NCBI RefSeq assembly: GCF_000151315.2
Contig: NW_011887294.1
Location: 254,266-318,265 of the forward strand
Reading direction: 5' to 3'
DNA: 64,000 nt
Origin: Capsaspora owczarzaki ATCC 30864
Lineage: Eukaryota > Opisthokonta > Filasterea
Shown: one piece after another, positions 57,822-64,000 of the stretch
How positions within the stretch are numbered: the stretch's first letter is position 1
How the letters are laid out: every line of letters starts with the position of its first letter
Position numbers and translations under genes: made by a program
The notes under the pieces: generated by a model
The model's input: only the letters and a program-made list of their open reading frames with translations
The model's database searches: none
What the model was told of the DNA's origin: nothing

Positions 57822-58094
57822 GAAGAAGAAGAAGAAGAAGAAATCTGATTTTGTTTTGCTTTTTTGTTTTGCTAATTCATTCTAAAATGATGTGATGCTG
57901 ATTTGGTTTTTTGTATTTGTTAACGTTGGTTGTTGATGCTTCCCACTTCATTCGATGTCGTTGTTCCATTTCTGTGGTGAAAAGTTGCAGCAACGAACAA
58001 AGCATCACGCGAGTCGAGCGAAGTATAGAAATATGCAATAGAATTGAAAAAGACAACGCGGCAACATACTAGTGCAACAGTGCAAGCCCGTCGA
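57637..58094. other. Intergenic, septin upstream / CCDC51-like 3' flank
   Basis: 458 bp containing A-rich sequence (57640-57780), a T34 run (57787-57820) and (GAA)n. No gene is seen. Confidence 0.65.
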
Positions 58095-59204
58095 CTAGGA
58101 AGAACGTGCGGCGTGAGGCAAGAAGAGCAGAATGACACCTGTCGCCAAACCGACCACCAGCACCGTGTCCAGGAGGTGTTGCCGCACGGGTATTCCGCCG
58201 ATCAGGACCACAGGTGAAAGATGCTGCTGCTGCTGCCGTGTGCCATCATTGGAGGGAGGTCCAACGAGTCGTTTCAATGCATCGGCCGCGCTTGACAGCC
58301 AGGATGGTGATTGGCCATGTCCTTCTTCTTGCTTCCTTGTTGACTCGAACGCTGTACTAGTGTTGCTGTCCGTGATCGTTGTTGGAGATTCTTCAGACTT
58401 GTTTTGCGCTTGATTCTCCTTCAGATCTCTTCGTTGCTTGGTTGCTTGCCGATCATTGGCATCGATCAAAGTCGCATCGTCACTCTCGCCATCACTGTCG
58501 TCTTCGCTAGAAACAAGACCAATCATAGGAGGAGGTTGCTGCACCATGCTTGGTGGATGTTGCAGGGCATGGTCGGCCACCATCGTCTTGAGCGAAGCTG
58601 TCAGCACCTCGTTTTCGTTTGCCAGCTTGGCCAAGCGCTCGAGCGTGTGCTTTGGATTGAAGAAAAAGTAGGAAAAGATCGAGTATGAATAGCTCAGAAT
58701 GACCGAGGTACTGGAAACCCATAAAATCTTGCGTGCGTGGTGCGTGTCTGAGCGGATGAGATCCTTGTTGAGCAGATTGAGCTTGCGTTCGCCGTCCCGC
58801 TTCTTGTTCAGCAGCGTGCGTAACTCGTCGTTCAGAAACTCTTCGCGCTCGACCAGCTTTTCGTACTCGTCCATCATGTGTCGCTTTGGCTGACCAAAGT
58901 CGCGCAGCTTTTGCATGATCGAGATGAACTCGGACGCCGCTTCGTCCCAGTCCCTGGCGTGCTTCTGGCATTCTTCTTCTTGTAGTGCCACAGCTCGCCG
59001 TAGCTGCTCGAGCTCGGCCGCTCCGGTGATCTCCGAGTACACGGCGCGCGACTTGGCGACCACTCCCCAGCCCTCTCTCGACAGAATCTGCTGCACGTTC
59101 GTCGCTCGAGTCTGCCATCGCGCCGCGACTACTTTGGCGGCATCTGCAGATGTGTGAAACCGACTCAGGGCGGACCGTGCAAAGTCAGCAGCGGCCTTGG
59201 ACAT
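58095..59204 (-). CDS. CCDC51/MITOK-like coiled-coil membrane protein
   Basis: A single exon, 369 aa. The N-terminus (MSKAAADFARSALSRFHTSADAAKVVAARW) is basic-amphipathic, as in mitochondrial import signals. Residues 40-150 form coiled coil (LEQLRRAVALQEEEC, LVEREEFLNDELRTLLNKKRDGERKL). Membrane helices are at about 152-175 (LWVSSTSVILSYSYSIFSYFFF) and about 343-362 (DTVLVVGLATGVILLFLP), separated by a charged, disordered linker. This order (presequence, coiled coil, helix, linker, C-terminal helix) and the E/R/K-rich segment before the first helix match animal CCDC51, the pore subunit of the mitochondrial ATP-sensitive K channel. Sequence identity is weak, so it could be another inner-membrane coiled-coil protein. 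Confidence 0.55.
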   Translation of the reverse strand: MSKAAADFARSALSRFHTSADAAKVVAARWQTRATNVQQILSREGWGVVAKSRAVYSEITGAAELEQLRRAVALQEEECQKHARDWDEAASEFISIMQKLRDFGQPKRHMMDEYEKLVEREEFLNDELRTLLNKKRDGERKLNLLNKDLIRSDTHHARKILWVSSTSVILSYSYSIFSYFFFNPKHTLERLAKLANENEVLTASLKTMVADHALQHPPSMVQQPPPMIGLVSSEDDSDGESDDATLIDANDRQATKQRRDLKENQAQNKSEESPTTITDSNTSTAFESTRKQEEGHGQSPSWLSSAADALKRLVGPPSNDGTRQQQQHLSPVVLIGGIPVRQHLLDTVLVVGLATGVILLFLPHAARSS

Positions 59205-59584
59205 GGTTTTTTGAGTTTTGGATTGCGCAAAAAAAAAAGAAAAAAAAAAAAAAAAAAAAGTGAAACCAGCACAACAACCAGGACTGCAAGCAGCAAGTTA
59301 AAGTCGCATTCGTCTTCATGCCCAAAACTTTGGTTGAATACGATGATGGAATTCGTGCTTGAGTTTTGGCCGGTTGATACGACATCTTGCAGTCAATCAT
59401 GATATTTGCCTGACGCTACGAACTATTTCCAAATCGCCCTTGAAAACCAACACACTGCATTTCCCGCCTGTGCGAATTACAGTGAACGAGCGCGCATTCA
59501 TGTCGTTTGCAGGCGTGACGCACCAAGTGACCGAGTCGGAGCATTCAGCGGCAAACTTACGTAACAGCTCAGTTATCTCATTCC

Positions 59585-59618
<34 letters not shown>

Positions 59619-59749
59619 TTTGGCTTACAAAAGCTGTCAGTCTTTTTTTTTTTTTTCTCTCTCTCTCTCTTCTCATTTCTTTTACTTTACTTTGATCCCT
59701 CTGTTGGGCCGTGTCTCAATCCACACACGCTCAAGACAACTTTTTCCGA
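59205..59749. promoter_or_regulatory. Divergent promoter CCDC51-like / TatD
   Basis: 545 bp between divergent starts. It contains polypyrimidine (CT)n and T runs (59583-59690) next to the TatD side and an A run (59230-59260) next to the other gene. No motif is assigned. Confidence 0.5.
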
Positions 59750-61148
59750 ATGAGCGCGATTCGTACGTTCAGCGAAGCCGCCTCTGCTGCGGTCTCGCCC
59801 GCTTCCCTCGCTTCCACCGCCGCCGCAGCTGCAGCGTCCGTCGTGGCTGCCTCTGCATCAGCATCCTCAAGCCCTGCTGCAGCGTCCGTCGTGGCTGCCT
59901 CTGCATCGAGCCCTGGCGCTGGCACGGGAGCAACCGGTCATCGCGCGCCTCGTGCGCCAAAGCAGCCCAAAGCCGCGGTCGATGCCGGCGCCGCTCCCAA
60001 CAAGCGATCGCCCAAGCCCGCCGCCTCAGGCTCATCGAGTTCGTCATCTGGCGCATCCGGCGCGTCTGGAAGCGGTGCAGCGCCCAAAAAGTCAGTCCTG
60101 CTCCCGTCGCCGTTGCCAATTGCGGACATTGGGATCAATCTTGCGCACGACCACTTTGCCCGCGACGTCGAGCACTTTCTACGTCGGGCTGCAGAAGTCA
60201 ACGTCACGACCATGGTGATTACCGGCACAAGCATGCGCGGCTCAGTTGAAGCGCTCGAGCTCGCGCGACGACATGGGATGCATGCCACAGTCGGTGTGCA
60301 CCCGCACGATGCCAAGTCTTGCACGACGGGCACCATCCCAAAAATGCGCCAGCTCTTCACGTCCGCAGATACTGCTTCCTTGGCGGTGGCCGTCGGCGAA
60401 TGCGGCCTTGATTTCGATCGGTACGGCACGGTTTTTTTTTTTTTTTTTTTTGTGCTTGTTTTTTAACGACGGTGTTTGAGTTGTCTCATCTTTGGTTGTT
60501 TGTGTTTTTTCTTCGCCATCGCGAGCAGAAATTTCAGCCCTCAGGATGTGCAGATGAAGTGGTTTGAAGAACAGCTCAAGCTGGCCGTTGAGCTGAAAAA
60601 GCCAGTCTTCCTGCACGAGCGCAGTGCGCATGAGGCGTTTGTGCGCATTCTCGAGCCGTACATGCCGCAGCTCACTGGCGCGGTTGTTCATTGCTTTACG
60701 GGCACTGATGCCGAGCTGAAAAAGTACTTGAGCATGGGTTGCCACATTGGCATTACTGGGTGGATTTGCGATGAGCGCCGCGGTACCGACCTTGCCAAGA
60801 TTGTCCACCAGATTCCTCTTGACCGGCTGATGGTATGTGGCACAACGAAAAAAATCCAAAGAGAAAGCGCATGGCGAAGGAGGGGGGGGGGCGACGAACT
60901 TGTCGTGTTCTCACGGATTGGCGTTTGCAAATTGGTTTCAGATTGAAACGGACGCGCCGTACCTCATTCCGCGCAACATTCGACCCCGACAATCTCAAAA
61001 CGAACCGGCATTCCTTCCTTACGTGCTAGAGATGGTCGCACAATGCATGGGCAAGAGCGTTGAGGAAGTTGCTCGTGGCACCTTCGAAACGACACGTCGA
61101 TTCTTCCAGCTGCCAGAGAGCGCGCTGCCGGCTGCTGCTAGTTCTTGA
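59750..61148 (+). CDS. tatD: TatD-type metal-dependent deoxyribonuclease
   Basis: Three exons (59750-60420, 60529-60832, 60942-61148) sum to 1182 nt, 393 aa. The first 120 residues are an Ala/Ser-rich extension (MSAIRTFSEAASAAV...), possibly a mitochondrial presequence plus spacer. The core aligns throughout with E. coli TatD: DIGINL, TMVITGTSMR, VGVHPHDAK, the metal-ligand glutamate in VGECGLDFDRNFSPQ, VFLHERSAHE, HCFTGT, HIGITGWICDERRG and IETDAPYLIPR. TatD nucleases are 3'-5' exonucleases acting in DNA repair and apoptosis-related degradation. The usual HxH motif after the first strand reads NLAH, as in bacterial TatD rather than TATDN1. The ATG at 59750 is the first in frame. Confidence 0.95.
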
Positions 61149-61567
61149 AGCGTGGTTTTTTTTTGATGTCACATTTAGCATTTGTTATTCTCGGAATTAA
61201 GTATAATCTCGCCTGTGAGCTTTTTTCCTCGTTTTTCAAACCTAAAGTCGACGAAATCGGCAGATGGTCGAGCTGATTGAGTTTTTTGCAATGATGGGCC
61301 GACTAGTTGTGCTGCGGATGTATATTGCAATGACCAGAATCACACGCGCGCACACCTCGTCTCTGCATCGAGACGACCGCCGGCAACAACAACACGGGTG
61401 ATGCTTCTGAAGTTGGTTTTTCCACACACTTTGACTTTTGAATCCGGATTTCTCCTATTTCTCCCCTTTCTCACTGTGTTTTTTTCCCCTTATTTCTGAT
61501 AGTTCCAATTTTCTCAGTCCATCTTTTTTTTTCTTCTACTTTTTTCCATTTTTGTCCTTCTTTGATC
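61149..61567. other. Intergenic TatD / carboxypeptidase
   Basis: 419 bp in tandem orientation. It is T-rich near the carboxypeptidase start. No gene is seen. Confidence 0.65.
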
Positions 61568-61801
61568 ATGCGCTCGTCCGCTTCCTCCGCTTTGGTCGTG
61601 CTTGCGCTTGTTGCGCTCGCTGCCGCCTCTGCCTTTGCAGCGCCCGCCCATCCACACACTCCCCTTGCAGGCCAAGCACTCGACGGGTAAGACATGACGA
61701 CATCAAGGCCATCTCTCTCTCGTCACTGTTGTCTCTGCGGCTTTTTCCGCTTTTTTTCCTCTTCCATCGTCTTCCCTTTTACCACACACACTCACACACT
61801 T

Positions 61802-61832
<31 letters not shown>

Positions 61833-61874
61833 ATTGAGTTCTCGGTCCATTCTGAAGGTCGAGAATAAAAGTCC

Positions 61875-61906
<32 letters not shown>

Positions 61907-63948
61907 TGTGCCATTGAAAGCGGACATTGAAAACTTGCTCATCATTTTCGCCGCTTTGCTTCATTCACACCTTGTGATGCTTCTTTTCGTGTTTTGGGAT
62001 GGCGCCACCGCCGACCAATCACACGCAGTCGCAATTTGGAAGCTTGGCTTTGGGATGGGATGGGGCAACTCGAAAACATACAAACAAAGCACAATCAAAA
62101 CGAAACGAGGGAATAACCATGGCATGGGCAGCAAGTCGCGAAGCACTTGGAAGAAGAGAGGGGGACAATTGGATAGTGGCTGAACATTGGGCCTTGTCCA
62201 TCCGCCCAAACCACGCTCAAAATGCCTATGCTATGCTCAAAATGCCTATGACATGCTTTGAAGCACTTGGAAGAGAGGGGACAACGAGAGAGAGAGAGAA
62301 AGAGAGGGACAGTGGCTGAACAGTGGTACATCGCTCCAAATCTGCCCACCCTCCCACCTCGCCCAAACCACACTCTAGATTTCATACTGAACTCGATTTC
62401 TGCTTTTTTTTGCTTTTGATTGAACAACTTTTTTTTTTTTTTTTTTTTTTTTAGCCACAAGGTCTACCGCATCACTGCTCAGTCGGACGAGCAACTCCGC
62501 ATGCTCAACTCGTTCGTCGAGATGTGGGACACTTATGTAAGACCCTCATGCACAAGAACATACACATCGTACAACCTCACTGATTTTTTTCTCTGTTTGT
62601 TTTGTTGCCCAGGTCGACGTCTGGAGGGACATTCGCTCGGTCGAGCACCCCGTCGACATCCGCGTGCCAGAGTCGCTGCAAAAGCAGTTTGTCAGCTTCC
62701 TCGACATGATTGAGGTCGAGCACACTGTCATTGTTGAGAATGTCGCCGAGCTCGTCCAGGAGCAGATGGACGACATTCGCGCCCGCGCCTCGTCGTTTGT
62801 CCTCTCTGCCGACAACGTGCACGACGACGGCTGGTACTCAAACTACCAGACCTTTGAGAACATTACCGCCTGGCTCACCACCCTCCAGGCCAAGTACCCG
62901 TCCCTTGTGACCATCAACATTGTCGGCACCACCTACGAGGGCCGCTCGCTGCCTGCCATCACCATCAGCTCCAACTCGACTTCCGGCAAGCCCAAGCCTG
63001 GCATCTGGATTGACGCCGGCATCCATGCGCGCGAGTGGATTACCACCGGCACTGCCGTGTACATGATTGGCAACCTTCTTGAGGGCTACGGCGTCAACGC
63101 CAACATTACCGCCATTGTCGACGCCTTCGACTGGACCATTCTGCCCGTGTTCAACGCTGACGGCTACACTTACACCTGGTCGAACGCTCTCGACGCCCGC
63201 ATGTGGCGCAAGACTCGCAGCAAGAACGCTGGCTCGCTCTGCGTTGGCACTGAGTGAGTTCTTTGTTTTGGTGTTTTGTCGTTGTTGCAGCCTGGAGGGG
63301 TTTGGGTTTGGGAGAAAAGGGGACTTGGGGATTGGAGGCGGGAAAACGAGTGGAGGCGGAAATTGGAGAATTTTTTTTTTGTTTGTTGTATTTCTTGCTC
63401 ACACTTGCCCCCTCCTTCCCACTTCCAGCCCCAACCGCAACTGGGACTTCCACTGGGGCGAAGCTGGCACTTCCACCAACCCTTGCTCGGACTCGTACCA
63501 GGGCAAGTCTGCCTTCTCTGAGATTGAGATCAAGTCTGTTGCCGATTACATCAAGACCAAGGGCACCTATGTCATCTACGTCGACCTGCACTCGTATGGC
63601 CAGCTTTGGATGAGCCCTTGGGGATACACAGACACCAAGCCCGCCGACTTTAACACTCAGGACGCTGGCTCGATCGCTGGCGTGAATGCCGTTGTTGCCG
63701 CCGCCACCACCCTCCCTGCTGCCGTCTTCACCCACGGCACGATCTGCTCCACCATCTACCCCGCCTCCGGCTCGTCTGCGGACTGGACTTATGGCGTTGC
63801 TGGCATTGTCTACTCGTACGGCATTGAGCTTCGCGACACTGGCACGTACGGCTTTGTTCTCCCTGCCTCCTACATTGTGCCCTCCGGCAACGAGATGCTT
63901 GCCGGCTTTATTGCGCTTGCCAAGTACGTGGCTACGCAGCTGAAATAA
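61568..63948 (+). CDS. Secreted M14A metallocarboxypeptidase (procarboxypeptidase A-like)
   Basis: Four exons (61568-61686, 62455-62536, 62613-63253, 63429-63948) sum to 1362 nt, 453 aa. A signal peptide (MRSSASSALVVLALVALAAASAFA) is followed by an activation propeptide (KVYRITAQSDEQLRML). The zinc site is complete: HxxE in DAGIHAREW and the third ligand in DLHSYG. PNRNW supplies the substrate-binding Asn/Arg, IYPAS the Tyr248 equivalent, and IELRDTG the catalytic Glu270 equivalent. The S1' residue equivalent to 255 is Ala (GSSADW), which predicts A-type specificity for hydrophobic C-terminal residues. It should be secreted as a zymogen to digest extracellular protein. Intron 1 is long (768 bp) and repeat-rich. 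Confidence 0.96.
62137..62325. repeat. Imperfect duplicated units in carboxypeptidase intron 1
   Basis: The segment at 62137-62190 (GAAGCACTTGGAAGA, then AGTGGCTGAACA) recurs at 62258-62325 with a (GA)n insertion. Between them a 19-bp unit, CTCAAAATGCCTATG plus four bases, is tandem (62217-62256). Confidence 0.7.
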
Positions 63949-64000
63949 GTGCTTCCATTTGTTGTGTGTAGCTATCTTTCGTTGTTGCTTTGCAAACATA

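Noticed and set aside
61877-61902. (CAG)n run in carboxypeptidase intron 1 as a coding polyGln
   Set aside because: Exon phase and the M14 propeptide alignment (DG|HKVYRI) place the run inside the intron.

Overview
This is nuclear DNA of a unicellular eukaryote, most likely a single-celled relative of animals (Holozoa). A filasterean of the Capsaspora type fits best, but that is inference from gene content, not a species call. The evidence is a receptor tyrosine kinase with animal-style HRDIAARN/DFG motifs and a YxxP-rich tail, a GATA zinc-finger protein, animal-grade cytoplasmic dynein, NTMT1, SIRT4 and a septin, together with microbial traits: arginine-biosynthesis enzymes, a plant-type acid invertase, a bacterial-type TatD nuclease and a Crinkler-like protein. 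Genes are compact, with mostly 50-250 nt GT-AG introns, many polyT and dinucleotide tracts, Ala/Ser/Gln runs and third-position GC bias. There is one 100-N assembly gap (19713-19812).

Layout. 1-8.0 kb, all minus: HSCB (mitochondrial Fe-S co-chaperone), MED21 (Mediator) and a large receptor tyrosine kinase. 8.3-9.6 kb: the 3' parts of an acetylornithine aminotransferase gene (minus) and an N-acetyl-glutamyl-phosphate reductase gene (plus) meet head-to-head, both lacking their 5' parts. 9.7-12.5 kb: a Crinkler-like nuclease-fold/kinase protein and a decayed ankyrin-like stretch. 14.3-19.2 kb, plus: a GATA factor, an MPPE1/PGAP5-like phosphoesterase that has lost most metal ligands, and NDUFS7 of complex I. 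19.6-27.2 kb, minus: an alpha/beta hydrolase cut by the gap, a RING/RING2-like protein fused to a BIRC6-type E2 domain, and an MDR oxidoreductase. 27.9-42.5 kb, plus: cytoplasmic dynein 1 heavy chain with a 14,075-nt final exon. 43-49.5 kb: BRIX1 (minus), GH32 invertase (plus), UBE2L3-like E2 (minus). 49.8-59.2 kb: NTMT1 (plus), SIRT4 (minus), a 1135-aa septin (minus) and a CCDC51-like membrane protein (minus). 59.7-64 kb, plus: TatD nuclease and a secreted M14 carboxypeptidase.

No operon-like logic is expected. Several pairs share short divergent intergenic regions (BRIX1/invertase, UBE2L3/NTMT1, CCDC51-like/TatD, MDR/dynein). Thematic links are mitochondrial Fe-S and respiration (HSCB, NDUFS7, SIRT4), ubiquitin (the RING-E2 fusion and the RBR-type E2 UBE2L3) and secreted hydrolases (invertase, carboxypeptidase). 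Exon joins below were worked out by hand from splice-site sequence, phase and family alignment from memory. For fifteen multi-exon models (HSCB, MED21, Crinkler-like, MPPE1-like, NDUFS7, RING-E2, MDR, dynein, BRIX1, GH32, UBE2L3, NTMT1, SIRT4, septin, TatD and carboxypeptidase among them) the summed exon length is an exact multiple of three, which supports the joins.
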